Counted from the stretch's first letter, positions 33,849 through 42,439 are shown. The stretch is DNA of 64,000 nt from Streptomyces sp. NBC_01451 (GCF_036227485.1 NZ_CP109479.1:4340001-4404000), one strand, 5' to 3'. Notes: generated by a model not told the origin, from the sequence alone. Program-made: numbers and translations.

Positions 33849-34571
33849 ATGACGCGGAAGATCCTGCTGGCCGACGACGACGCGGCCATACGTGAAGGGC
33901 TCGACCGGGTGCTCAGGTTCGAGGGGTACGAGACCGTGCTCGCCGGGGACGGCCGCGCGGCTCTCGCACTGGTCGCCGAACCGGACACCGCACCCGACCT
34001 CGTGCTCATGGACGTCACCATGCCCGGCCTCGACGGGCTCGCCGCGACCCGGCGGCTGCGGGCCTCGGGGTGCACCGTCCCGATCCTGATGATCACCGGG
34101 CGGGCCGCTGTCGGGGACCGGATCGTCGCGCTCGACAACGGCGCCGACGACTACCTGATGAAGCCCTTCGCCACCGAGGAACTCCTCGCGCGCGTAAGGG
34201 CGTTACTGCGCCGCAGCCCGCGTCGCGAACCCCGGCCGCCCTCGCGGCTCGCGGGCATCAGCTTCCAGGACGTCCTCCTGGACCCGCGGACCCGTACCGT
34301 CACCCGTGCCGACCGCCGACTCGACCTCACCAAGACCGAGTTCAACCTTCTCGAATACCTGCTGCGCCGGCCCGACAGGGTCCTGGGCCGGGTCCAGATC
34401 CTCAAGGACGTCTGGGGCTTCGACTTCGAGCCCACCTCCAACACCCTTGATGTGTACGTCATGTACCTGCGCCGGAAAATGGAGAGCCGGGGCGAACCCC
34501 GGCTCATCCACACCGTGCGCGGGATGGGTTACACCCTCAGGGCCAGCGTCAGCGTCTCCTCCCGCCGATAG
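33849..34571 (+). CDS. Orphan OmpR-family response regulator
   Basis: 240 residues. The receiver is intact: DDD9-11, Asp55 (LVLMDVTMPGLDG), Thr/Ser position in MITGRA and Lys in DYLMKPF. The winged helix has KTEFNLLEYLLRRP and [14 protein letters not shown]. It resembles the regulator at 26964 in the effector domain ([19 protein letters not shown]). No kinase gene is adjacent; the 3' end overlaps the convergent ABC exporter by 43 bp. ATG at 33849. It could respond to the nearby kinase at 27698 or to a distant one. Confidence 0.88.
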   Translation: MTRKILLADDDAAIREGLDRVLRFEGYETVLAGDGRAALALVAEPDTAPDLVLMDVTMPGLDGLAATRRLRASGCTVPILMITGRAAVGDRIVALDNGADDYLMKPFATEELLARVRALLRRSPRREPRPPSRLAGISFQDVLLDPRTRTVTRADRRLDLTKTEFNLLEYLLRRPDRVLGRVQILKDVWGFDFEPTSNTLDVYVMYLRRKMESRGEPRLIHTVRGMGYTLRASVSVSSRR

Positions 34572-36349
34572 CCGTGGTCCGGCACCAGTGGCGCTGAGGC
34601 TGAGGGCGACAGTGGCAGGGGGGCCGCGAGCCTCGCGTACACCCCGCCCCGCGCGATCAGTTCGTCGTGCGTGCCCGTCTCGGCGAGGCGGCCCTCGTCG
34701 ACGACCAGGATGCGGTCCGCGTCCGGGGCGAGACTCAGATCGTGGGTGATCATGATGGTCGTACGGCCTGCCATCAGGCGGCGCAGCGCCGGGACGATCC
34801 GGCGGGCGGCGATCGAGTCCAGGCCGGCCGTCGGCTCGTCGAGGACCAGTACCGGGGCCCGGCGCAGCATGGCCCGGGCGATGGCGATCCGCTGCAACTG
34901 GCCGCCGGAGAGCGTGGCCGTGCCGGGGGCGATCCGCGTGCCGTACCCCTCCGGGAGCGCGGTGACGAAGTCGTGCGCGTCGGCAGCCCGGGCCGCGGCC
35001 TCGATGTCCGCGTCGCTCGCGCCGGGGCGCCCGCACTCGATGTTCTCGCGGATCGAACCGTGCAGGATCAGCGTCTCCTGCGGGAGCAGCGCCACGTTCT
35101 CGCGCAGGAAGGTGAGCGGTACGTCGGTCAGCGGGACGCCGTCCAGGCAGATCACGCCGGCTGAGGGGTCGTAGAAGCGGGTGAGGAGTTTCGACAGGGT
35201 GGACTTTCCGGCGCCGCTGGCTCCGGTGATGAGGACCAGTTCGCCGGGGGCGGCGGTGAAGGTCACCTCGCGCAGCGACGGCCGCCGGCCGGTGTCCTCG
35301 CCCGGGTAGGTGAAGGAGGCGCCGTGGACGCTGACCCAGCCGCGCACGGGCCACTGGGCCACCGGCTCGGCCGGGTCGGCGACGGCGGGCTCGGCGTCCA
35401 GCAGTTCGCCGAGGCGTTCCGCGCCCGCGGTCGCCGCCGTCAGGGTCAGCCCGAGCTGGCCGAGGCTGCGGATCGGCGGGTAGAGGTAGCCGACGAAGGC
35501 CGCGAAGGCGAGAAGGGCGCCCAGTGACATCCGGCCGGCGGAGATCTCCCAGACGCCGAGTCCGATCACCGTGAGGACGCACAGCGTCTCGACGACCTCG
35601 ACGAACTGTTCGTACATCTCGCTCAGCCGCGCCCCGCGCACACTCGCCCGCATCCAGGCGCGGGCCTCCCGGTCGAGGCGCTTCTCCTCGTCTCGGCGGC
35701 GGTTGTAGGCCTGGGTGAGGACGATGTTGCCGAGGGACTCCTCCACCACCGAGGTGATCGCGCCGTCGGCGACGCGCTCGTCCTGGCTCGCCGTCCTGAT
35801 GCGGCCGGCGAAGCGGCGGGCGGCGAGGAGGAAGAGGGGGGCCAGGAAGAAGGTGACGAGGGCCAGGTCCCAGCGCAGCCAGAGGGCGGCGGCGGAGTAG
35901 AAGAGGGCCGAGAAGGCGGCGGAGACCGTACCGACGACACCGGACACGACCATCTGTTCGATGGCTTCGACGTCTCCCGTCAGACGCTCCACCAGGTCGC
36001 CCTGGCGGTGCTTCTGGAAGAAGTCGGGCGGCAGATCCTGGACGTGCCGGAAGACGCCCGCCCGCAGCCGCAGCACGAATCTCTCGGCGGTCCAGGTGGC
36101 GAGCGAGTTTCCGGCGTAGCCGACGAGCGCGCCGAGCACGGCGACGGCCAGCCAGGCGCCGGCCGGGCCCCAGAAGGCGGCGAGGGAACCCGCCTCAAGG
36201 GCGTTGTCCGTCAGCTCCGCGAACAGCAGGATCGCGGCGGTCTCGGCCAGCGCGGACACCACCACGCACGCGACGATCGCCACCAGCCATTTACGGTCGC
36301 CGCGCGTCAGCGGCCAGAACCGGCGGAACGCCTCCCGCACTTCTCTCAT
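34529..36349 (-). CDS. ABC exporter half-transporter next to twin basic peptides
   Basis: 606 residues: six transmembrane helices (about 15-300) and an ATPase domain (350-575) with Walker A ITGASGAGKST, Q-loop LLPQET, signature LSGGQLQRIAIARA, Walker B VLVLDEPT and switch His in ITHDLS. It should work as a homodimer exporting a substrate. There is no N-terminal C39 peptidase domain. ATG at 36349 has AAGGGAG 6 bases upstream. It lies 90 bp downstream of two lysine-rich peptide genes, separated by a 16-bp hairpin, so those peptides are the best candidate cargo (inference). Confidence 0.9.
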   Translation of the reverse strand: MREVREAFRRFWPLTRGDRKWLVAIVACVVVSALAETAAILLFAELTDNALEAGSLAAFWGPAGAWLAVAVLGALVGYAGNSLATWTAERFVLRLRAGVFRHVQDLPPDFFQKHRQGDLVERLTGDVEAIEQMVVSGVVGTVSAAFSALFYSAAALWLRWDLALVTFFLAPLFLLAARRFAGRIRTASQDERVADGAITSVVEESLGNIVLTQAYNRRRDEEKRLDREARAWMRASVRGARLSEMYEQFVEVVETLCVLTVIGLGVWEISAGRMSLGALLAFAAFVGYLYPPIRSLGQLGLTLTAATAGAERLGELLDAEPAVADPAEPVAQWPVRGWVSVHGASFTYPGEDTGRRPSLREVTFTAAPGELVLITGASGAGKSTLSKLLTRFYDPSAGVICLDGVPLTDVPLTFLRENVALLPQETLILHGSIRENIECGRPGASDADIEAAARAADAHDFVTALPEGYGTRIAPGTATLSGGQLQRIAIARAMLRRAPVLVLDEPTAGLDSIAARRIVPALRRLMAGRTTIMITHDLSLAPDADRILVVDEGRLAETGTHDELIARGGVYARLAAPLPLSPSASAPLVPDHGYRREETLTLALRV

Positions 36350-36380
36350 GGTCAACTCCCTTTTCCTGCCCGGCATGCCT

Positions 36381-36429
36381 GAGGCGGGGCCACCGGGACC
36401 GTGTGCGCGTCCTCCGGTGGCCCCGCCTC
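36381..36429 (-). terminator. Strong intercistronic hairpin between peptide genes and exporter
   Basis: GAGGCGGGGCCACCGG (36381-36396) is perfectly complementary to CCGGTGGCCCCGCCTC (36414-36429), a 16-bp stem. It lies 10 bp after the first peptide's stop and 32 bp before the exporter start. A leaky terminator or stabilising stem would keep exporter expression below peptide expression. Confidence 0.75.
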
Positions 36430-36439
36430 ATGTCAGGTC

Positions 36440-36568
36440 TCAGCGCTGGTGCCCGACCGGACGACGCTGCGCCTTCTGGGGCGCCGGCTTCTTCGGAGCC
36501 TTCTTCTTCGGGGCCGGAGCGGCGGGCTTGGCGGCCTTCTTGACGGGGACAATCTTGTGGAAGCTCAT
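36440..36568 (-). CDS. 42-aa Lys/Pro/Ala-rich basic peptide (twin A)
   Basis: The frame starts MSFHKIVPVKKAAKP and ends RRPVGHQR. It is highly basic, Pro/Ala/Lys-rich and has no Cys, Ser-rich core or Gly-Gly leader site. GGGAGGA stands 8 bases before the ATG at 36568. The N-terminal MSF(H/K)KI(V/A)PVKKA and C-terminal RRPV(G/A)H are shared with the neighbouring peptide, while the middle differs in length. It could be an exported leaderless bacteriocin-like peptide, a cationic surface or cell-wall-binding peptide, or a nucleic-acid-binding peptide. No family is recognised. Confidence 0.7.
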   Translation of the reverse strand: MSFHKIVPVKKAAKPAAPAPKKKAPKKPAPQKAQRRPVGHQR

Positions 36569-36671
36569 AGGAATTTCCTCCCGGGTTGTGAATCGGCTGT
36601 TCGTGGATTTCTTTCAGCTGTGACCGCAGCTGCGGGTGCGACTGCGACTGCGACTGGAGAAGTGTTCTGCG

Positions 36672-36788
36672 TCAGTCCTTATGGGCGACCGGGCGACGCT
36701 TGGGAGTGACCTTCTTCGGCGCGGGCTTGTGGGGCGCCGGGACGGCCTTGCGGGCCTTCTTGACCGGGGCGATCTTCTTGAAGCTCAT
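36672..36788 (-). CDS. 38-aa Lys/Pro/Ala-rich basic peptide (twin B)
   Basis: The frame starts MSFKKIAPVKKARKA and ends RRPVAHKD. AAAGGAG stands 7 bases before the ATG at 36788. It is the promoter-proximal gene of the peptide-peptide-exporter set; the 103-bp gap to twin A and the upstream sequence have lower GC than the surroundings. The conserved ends and divergent middle argue for selection at both termini, and a two-peptide product is possible. Confidence 0.7.
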   Translation of the reverse strand: MSFKKIAPVKKARKAVPAPHKPAPKKVTPKRRPVAHKD

Positions 36789-36971
36789 GCTGTTCTCCTT
36801 TGTTTTCCGTGTCGTCCGCCGTTCGCTTTCGACATGGAAAACACTACGGGACGCGGGAAGTGGAAAAAGCCAATTCCGCTTAGACCTCGATTAATTGCAG
36901 CTGAGACCGATTTTCAGGACACCCAGGGAACCGATCCGCATTTCACACAGGACTTATTACGGGCATTACAA

Positions 36972-37000
36972 AGGGCCCAAGGCGAAATGCCTTGGGCCCT
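36972..37000. terminator. Terminator hairpin after the 5'-nucleotidase gene
   Basis: AGGGCCCAAGGC (36972-36983) pairs perfectly with GCCTTGGGCCCT (36989-37000) around a GAAAT loop. It lies 47 bp past the nucleotidase stop on the minus strand and insulates the peptide operon. Confidence 0.85.
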
Positions 37001-37046
37001 CTGCGACGGAACCGCTACTACTAGTGGTGCTGGTGCTGTGCTGGTG

Positions 37047-38870
37047 CTACTTCACGATCGTGATCCGGTTCGCCGCCGGAGGCGCGATCGGCGTCGTGGC
37101 CGTGGAGTTGGCGGTCAGGTAGTCCGCCAGTGCCGCGAGGTCGTCCGTGCCGACCAGGTCGTTCGTGCCCTGGCCCAGCGTCGTGAAGCCGTCGCCGCCG
37201 CCCGCGAGGAAGCTGTTCGTCGCGACGCGGTAGGTGGCGGCCGGGTCGATCGCCGCACCGTTCAGCCTGACCGAGGCGGCGACGAGGCGTTCCGCGCCCG
37301 CCTTCGTCAGGTCAAGGGTGTAGGTGAGCCCCGACGACACCTGGAGCACCTTCGGGGAGGCCGCGTTCGTGCCGCTCACCTGCTCCTGGAGTACGGAGAT
37401 CAGCTGCGCGCCGGTGAAGTCCTGCAGGTTCACCGTGTTGGAGAACGGCTGGACCGTGAAGCCCTCGGCGTAGGTGACGACACCGTCGCCCTCGGCGCCC
37501 TTCGCCGCGTAGGTGAGCCCCGCGCGGATACCGCCCGGGTTCATCAGCGCGAGGTCGGTCTCCGGGTCGAGCTTCTTGCCGTACGCCAGTTGCGCGTCGG
37601 CGATGAGGTCGCCCATCGGGGACTCGGTGCCGGTGTTGTTGATGTCGCCGGAGATGTAGCCGATCGCGCGGTTGCCGATGGGCGCCGCGAGGGTGTTCCA
37701 CCGGGCGATCAGGTCGGTCATGTCCGTGGCCTTGGCGACGGTCCGGGTGACCACGTGGTTCGCGGAGGAGACGGCGGTACGGGCGATGTCACCCGTCCAG
37801 CGGTCGTACGTCAGCGTGGTGTCCGTGTACAGGCGGCCGAAGGACGCGGCCGAGGTGACCGTGCGCGGCTTGCCCGACGGGTCGGGGATCGTGCAGGCGT
37901 ACGCGGCGTGGGTGTGGCCGGTGACCAGCGCGTCGACCTTCGGGGTGACGTTCTTCGCGATGTCGACGATCGGACCGGAGATGCCGGAGCCGGCGCCCGC
38001 CGCGTCGCAGTCGTAGTTGTACGAGCCCGAGGCCGGGAGACCGCCCTCGTGGATCAGCGCGACGACCGACTTGACGCCCTGCTTCTCCAGCTCCTTGGCG
38101 TACTTGTTGATCGTCTCGACCTCGTCCTTGAACTTGAGGCCCTTCACACCGTCGGCGGAGACGACACCCGGGGTGTCCTCAAGGGTCACGCCGATGAAGC
38201 CGATCTTGACGCCGTTCTTCTTCCACACCCAGTAGGGCTTGAGGATCGGCTTCCTGGTCTTCTCGTCGAGCACGTTCGCCGCGAGGTAGGGGAAGTCCGC
38301 GCCCTTGAACTTCTTACCCTTGACGTAGCAGCCGTCCGTCGGGTGGCAGCCGCCGTTCTGGAGGCGGGCCAGTTCCTTGGCGCCCTCGTCGAACTCGTGG
38401 TTGCCGACGGAGGTGACGTCGAGGTCGAGGCCGTTGAGCGCCTCGATGGTGGGCTCGTCGTGGAAGAGACCCGAGATCAGCGGGGAGGCGCCGACCATGT
38501 CGCCGCCGGCCGCCGTGATCGAGTACGGGTTGTCCCCGCGCGCCTCGCGCAGGTGCGTGGCGAGGTACTCGACACCGCCCGCGTCGATCGTCTTCGTCGT
38601 GCCGTCGGCCTGGAGTTCGGTGACCCGGCCGGAGGAGCCGGACGGCGGCTCCAGGTTGCCGTGCAGGTCGTTGAAGGACAGCAGCTGCACGTCCTGGTAG
38701 CGACTCGGCTTGCTGTGCCCCTGACCGGCGGGCTTGTACGAGCTGTCCCCGGCACTGGCCGGAAGAGCGGCGGCGGCGAGAGCGCCGACCGTGGCGATAC
38801 CGGCTACGCCGGCGAGCAGCACGCGCGTACGGCGTCTGCGGCGGTGGTACGGCTGGGGTGTGGCTGGCAT
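37047..38870 (-). CDS. Secreted 5'-nucleotidase/2',3'-cyclic phosphodiesterase (UshA family)
   Basis: 607 residues. The signal peptide has an RRRRRTRVLLAG Arg stretch and cleavage near ALPASAG (about residue 41). The N-terminal metallophosphoesterase domain has SFNDLHGN, GGDMVG, VGNHEFD and GHTHAAY; the C-terminal substrate domain has the nucleotide-stacking region LAGGGDGF. It hydrolyses extracellular nucleotides to release phosphate. ATG at 38870 with AGGGGGG just upstream. No clear PHO box was found upstream, although the orthologue is, as I recall, part of the phosphate-starvation secretome. Confidence 0.92.
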   Translation of the reverse strand: MPATPQPYHRRRRRTRVLLAGVAGIATVGALAAAALPASAGDSSYKPAGQGHSKPSRYQDVQLLSFNDLHGNLEPPSGSSGRVTELQADGTTKTIDAGGVEYLATHLREARGDNPYSITAAGGDMVGASPLISGLFHDEPTIEALNGLDLDVTSVGNHEFDEGAKELARLQNGGCHPTDGCYVKGKKFKGADFPYLAANVLDEKTRKPILKPYWVWKKNGVKIGFIGVTLEDTPGVVSADGVKGLKFKDEVETINKYAKELEKQGVKSVVALIHEGGLPASGSYNYDCDAAGAGSGISGPIVDIAKNVTPKVDALVTGHTHAAYACTIPDPSGKPRTVTSAASFGRLYTDTTLTYDRWTGDIARTAVSSANHVVTRTVAKATDMTDLIARWNTLAAPIGNRAIGYISGDINNTGTESPMGDLIADAQLAYGKKLDPETDLALMNPGGIRAGLTYAAKGAEGDGVVTYAEGFTVQPFSNTVNLQDFTGAQLISVLQEQVSGTNAASPKVLQVSSGLTYTLDLTKAGAERLVAASVRLNGAAIDPAATYRVATNSFLAGGGDGFTTLGQGTNDLVGTDDLAALADYLTANSTATTPIAPPAANRITIVK

Positions 38871-39079
38871 GTGCCCCCCTGAAGTGAGCGAGGTTGGGAA
38901 GACTTTCGGAAGATCTGAGGACGCCCAAGGCAAGGACGACGTAAGAAGAACGTGAGAATTCAGCCCGTCCCGGCGCAGCCTAGGGTCAACGCGCGTAGCG
39001 CGACAGGGGTTCAGGGTTACGGAACGGTTGCCTCCCCGGGAGATTCACCACGAATCGGGCAGGCCTTACCCTCGTAGCC

Positions 39080-40024
39080 ATGACCAGCGACGACACCGCG
39101 CGCCCCGGCTCCCCCGGCTCTCCCGAACTGTCCCGCTCCATCGAGACCCTGGCCGCCCTCACTCCCGAGCAGGCGGACGCCGTCCTCGCACTGCTCGCGG
39201 ACGCCGCCCGGACCGACGGCCAGCAGGCGGTGTCCGAGCAGGGGCGGCTCCAACTGCGCGGGGGCGCCCGCGAGGGCGTGTCGCACTTCCTCCTGATCGT
39301 CGGCGGCGAACTCGTCGGCTACGCGCAACTGGAGGACACCGATCCCGTCGAGGCGCCGGCCGCCGAACTGGTCGTCCACCCGGCCCACCGCGGCCACGGT
39401 CACGGGCGTGCCCTCGGCTCGGCCCTGCTGGCCGCCTCCGGCAAGCGGCTGCGCGTCTGGGCGCACGGCGGCCACTCCGCCGCCCGGCACCTCGCCCAGG
39501 TCCTCGGCCTCGCCCTCTTCCGCGAACTGCGCCAGCTGCGGCGGCCGTTGACCGACCTGGAGCTGCCCGAGCCGAAGCTCCCGGAGGACGTGACGGTACG
39601 GACCTTCGTGCCCGGGGAGGACGACGCGGCCTGGCTCGCCGTGAACGCCGCCGCCTTCGCCCACCACCCCGAGCAGGGCTCCCTCACCCAGCGCGACCTC
39701 GAAGACCGCAGGGCCGAGGCCTGGTTCGACCCGGAGGGCTTCTTCCTCGCCTTCCGCGACGGCGAACTCATCGGCTTCCACTGGACGAAGACGCACGCGG
39801 CGGAGGGCCTCGGCGAGGTGTACGTCATCGGCCTGCGGCCGGGCGCCCAGGGCGGCGGCCTCGGCCGGGCGCTGACGACGATCGGCCTGCGCCACCTGGC
39901 GGAGCGCGGGCTGCCCACGGCGATGCTGTACGTCGACGCGGACAACACGGCGGCGGTGAGCCTGTACGAGCGGCTGGGCTTCGAGACCCACGAGACGGAC
40001 CTCATGTACCGGACCGAGTCCTGA
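39080..40024 (+). CDS. mshD: Mycothiol synthase
   Basis: 314 residues with two tandem GNAT domains: the first (about 1-150) has VVHPAHRGHGHGRALGSALL, the second (170-314) VIGLRPGAQGGGLGRALTTIGL and VDADNTAAVSLYERLGF. The last step of mycothiol synthesis, acetylation of Cys-GlcN-Ins, is carried out by the C-terminal domain. ATG at 39080. It is a monocistronic unit ending in a perfect hairpin and divergent from the nucleotidase gene. Confidence 0.93.
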   Translation: MTSDDTARPGSPGSPELSRSIETLAALTPEQADAVLALLADAARTDGQQAVSEQGRLQLRGGAREGVSHFLLIVGGELVGYAQLEDTDPVEAPAAELVVHPAHRGHGHGRALGSALLAASGKRLRVWAHGGHSAARHLAQVLGLALFRELRQLRRPLTDLELPEPKLPEDVTVRTFVPGEDDAAWLAVNAAAFAHHPEQGSLTQRDLEDRRAEAWFDPEGFFLAFRDGELIGFHWTKTHAAEGLGEVYVIGLRPGAQGGGLGRALTTIGLRHLAERGLPTAMLYVDADNTAAVSLYERLGFETHETDLMYRTES

Positions 40025-40047
40025 GGTAGCTCCCCGGAACACCTGAT

Positions 40048-40074
40048 GGGGGCGGTGATCTTGACACCGCCCCC
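40048..40074. terminator. Terminator after mshD
   Basis: GGGGGCGGTG (40048-40057) pairs perfectly with CACCGCCCCC (40065-40074). Confidence 0.85.
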
Positions 40075-40085
40075 ACTCTTGGTTC

Positions 40086-40115
40086 ACCCTTTCACTACTC
40101 AATTAGTGAAAGGGT
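40086..40115. promoter_or_regulatory. Perfect 12-bp inverted repeat, operator of the YtrA-type regulator
   Basis: ACCCTTTCACTA and TAGTGAAAGGGT flank a 6-bp spacer (CTCAAT), ending 10 bp before the regulator's start. Such repeats bind YtrA-subfamily GntR repressors at their own promoters. It also overlaps the likely ribosome site, so bound protein would block transcription and the early transcript directly. Confidence 0.75.
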
Positions 40116-40125
40116 GGTTGTACGA

Positions 40126-40527
40126 GTGGTCGAGTACCGCATCGACAGGCGCACCGGCGTCGCCACCTATCTGCAGATCGTCCAGCAGACCAAACAGGCC
40201 CTGCGCCTGGGCCTGCTGGAACCCGGCGACAAGCTGCCCACGGCCCGTGAGGTCGTGGAGGCCACCGCCATCAACCCGAACACCGTCCTGAAGGCCTACC
40301 GCGAGCTGGAACGCGAAGGCCTGGTCGAGGCGCGGCGGGGCCTCGGCACGTTCGTCCGCAAGTCGCTGGGGGCCGCCCCGGCGGACTCCCCCTTCGGCGC
40401 CGAACTGGCCGACTGGGCCGACCGGGCCCGCGACGCCGGACTCGAACGGGACGACGTGGCCGCGCTGTTCACTTCCGTACTCGACACACATTTCGCCGAC
40501 ACGCAGTTCAAGGGGGACCAGGGATGA
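40126..40527 (+). CDS. GntR regulator, YtrA subfamily
   Basis: 133 residues: VEYRIDRRTGVATYLQIV at the N-terminus, wHTH (about 15-80) with KLPTAREVVEATAINPNTV and YRELEREGLVEARRGLG, then a short helical dimerisation tail. GTG at 40126 gives the family-typical start; GTG at 40114, inside the operator, is the alternative. It leads a three-gene operon with ATGA overlaps (40524 and 41417) to an ABC ATPase and permease, as is usual for this subfamily, which responds to cell-envelope antibiotics in Bacillus (established there, inferred here). Confidence 0.88.
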   Translation: MVEYRIDRRTGVATYLQIVQQTKQALRLGLLEPGDKLPTAREVVEATAINPNTVLKAYRELEREGLVEARRGLGTFVRKSLGAAPADSPFGAELADWADRARDAGLERDDVAALFTSVLDTHFADTQFKGDQG

Positions 40528-41420
40528 GCGACACCGCCATGGAGGCGGCCGGACTGGGCAAGCGGTTCGGCTGGCGGAAGGACCGGGGCTGGGCGCTGCG
40601 CGAGTGCGCGTTCCGGCTGCCGGCCGGGCGCGTCTGCGCGGTCGTCGGACCGAACGGCGCCGGCAAGTCGACGCTGCTGGCCCTCGCCGCCGGTCTCCTC
40701 AGGCCCACCGAGGGCACGCTCACCGTCCTCGGCACCAGCGCGGCGGCGGCACGTGAGCGCATGGCGTACGTGGCCCAGGACAAGCCCCTGCACCCCCAGC
40801 TCACCGTCGAGGACACCCTCCGGCTGGGCCGGGAACTCAACCCCCGGCGCTGGGACCAGGCCGTCGCCGAGGATGTCGTCGCCGCCGGCGCCCTCGATCC
40901 CGAGGCCAGGATCCGCTCCCTCTCCGGCGGTCAGCGCACCCGGGTCGCGATAGCCCTCGCCCTCGGCAAGCGGCCCGAACTGCTGCTCCTGGACGAGCCG
41001 ATGGCCGACCTCGACCCGCTCGCCCGGCACGAGCTGATGGGCACCCTGATGGCCGACGCCGCCGAGAACGGCACCACGGTTGTCATGTCCTCGCACGTCG
41101 TGGCCGAGCTGGAGGGCTCCTGCGACCACGTCCTCCTCGTCGGCGCCGGCCAGGTCCGCCTCGCCGGCCCGCTGGAGGAACTGCTCGCCGCCCACACCCT
41201 GGTCACCGGCCCGGCCGCCGACCTGGACGGCCACACGGTGATCGAGTCCCGTACGACGGGCCGCCAGACCACCGCCCTCATCCGCCCCGGGGGCCGCCTC
41301 GCCGACACCTGGCGGAGCGCCACCCCCACCCTGGAGGAACTGGTCCTCGCCCACCTCCGCTCCCCCGGGGCACCGTCCCTGCACCTCGACGCGGACGAGT
41401 CGGCGGAGGCCGCCGTATGA
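40524..41420 (+). CDS. ABC transporter ATP-binding protein
   Basis: 298 residues. Walker A VVGPNGAGKST, Q-loop AYVAQDKPL, signature SLSGGQRTR, Walker B LLLDEPMADLD and switch His in VMSSHVV. It is the ATPase of the YtrA-linked transporter, with a C-terminal extension after 210. The ATG overlaps the regulator stop and its stop overlaps the permease start. The likely substrate is a drug or peptide (inference). Confidence 0.92.
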   Translation: MSDTAMEAAGLGKRFGWRKDRGWALRECAFRLPAGRVCAVVGPNGAGKSTLLALAAGLLRPTEGTLTVLGTSAAAARERMAYVAQDKPLHPQLTVEDTLRLGRELNPRRWDQAVAEDVVAAGALDPEARIRSLSGGQRTRVAIALALGKRPELLLLDEPMADLDPLARHELMGTLMADAAENGTTVVMSSHVVAELEGSCDHVLLVGAGQVRLAGPLEELLAAHTLVTGPAADLDGHTVIESRTTGRQTTALIRPGGRLADTWRSATPTLEELVLAHLRSPGAPSLHLDADESAEAAV

Positions 41421-42421
41421 CCGCCACCGCCGCACTCGCGGCCCCCGATCGACCCGCGGCACAGCGCACCGGCCGTCTCCACGGCCTCACCTGGACCCTG
41501 CTGCGCGTACACCGGGGCGCCCTCTGGTTCTGGCTGCTGTACGTCGTCGTGATCGCCGCCGTGCTCCTCTGGGCGTACGGGCCGGGCGCGCACGCGGCCA
41601 TGGACGAACTGGCGCGCTCGGGCTGCCGCGACGGCGGCATACCCAACCCCGGCTGCGACACCCTGGGCCCGCGGGGATCCCGCTGGGACTCGGGGGTCGC
41701 CCTCGGCAGCTCCATGATCGCGCTCGCCCCGGTCCTGATCGCCACCTGGGCGGGCGGTTCGCTCATCGGCCGCGAGCTGGAGGACGGCACGGCCCAGCTG
41801 ACCTGGACCCAGTCCGTGTCCCCGGCGCGCTGGCTGGCCGCCAAGCTCGCCCTGCCCGCCGTGCTGATCATCGCGGGCATGCTCCCGCTCACCCTGCTGC
41901 ACCGCATGATGTGGACGGCCAACCCCGAACTGCGGCGCGACAGCTGGAGCTGGTTCGACAGCCAGATCTTCAACGCCAACGGCATCCTCGCCACCGTCTG
42001 CGCCCTGTTCGGGCTGGCCTTCGGCGTCCTCGTGGGCATGGTCGCGCGCCGCTCGGCGCCCGCTTTCGGCGTCTCCCTGTTCGGCAGCGGATTCGGCCTT
42101 CAGTACTTCCAGTCACTGCGTCCGCACCTGTGGCTGGCCGAGACCCTGCGGAGCCCCGCCGGGTTCACCGACGAGTTCCCCGACGACGGTATGACGGCCG
42201 CCCAGGGCTCCTACACCTCCACCGGCGCCCGCCTCCCCGACCTGTTCTGCGGCGACAGCACCGCCTGCGTCACCCGCAACGACGTCGTCGGCGTCTACCG
42301 CGACTACCACCCCGCCTCCCACTTCTGGCCCCTCCAGCTCGTGGAGACCGGCATCGTCCTCGCCCTTGCCGCCGCCGCTACGGCCGCCGCCTTCTGGCTG
42401 CTGCGCCGCCGCACGGTCTGA
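41417..42421 (+). CDS. ABC transporter permease
   Basis: 334 residues with about six transmembrane helices (33-55, 105-125, 135-155, 195-220, 225-245, 300-325) and a large loop (about 250-295) containing two Cys (LFCGDSTACVT) that probably form a disulfide outside. A second Cys pair lies in SGCRDGGIPNPGCDT near residue 75. Coupled to the ATPase gene. This permease resembles the ABC-2-like transmembrane proteins of YtrA operons. A strong hairpin (42440-42476) follows. Confidence 0.88.
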   Translation: MTATAALAAPDRPAAQRTGRLHGLTWTLLRVHRGALWFWLLYVVVIAAVLLWAYGPGAHAAMDELARSGCRDGGIPNPGCDTLGPRGSRWDSGVALGSSMIALAPVLIATWAGGSLIGRELEDGTAQLTWTQSVSPARWLAAKLALPAVLIIAGMLPLTLLHRMMWTANPELRRDSWSWFDSQIFNANGILATVCALFGLAFGVLVGMVARRSAPAFGVSLFGSGFGLQYFQSLRPHLWLAETLRSPAGFTDEFPDDGMTAAQGSYTSTGARLPDLFCGDSTACVTRNDVVGVYRDYHPASHFWPLQLVETGIVLALAAAATAAAFWLLRRRTV

Positions 42422-42439
42422 CCACCGGCGCACCGACAC

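Noticed and set aside
36636..38882. 748-residue open frame on the plus strand across the nucleotidase gene and peptide B
   Set aside because: Antisense to the UshA-type enzyme; low-complexity Arg/Val/Gly content.
38871..39079. PHO box upstream of the 5'-nucleotidase
   Set aside because: Only isolated GTTCA- or TTCACC-like words occur; no run of 11-bp repeats was found.
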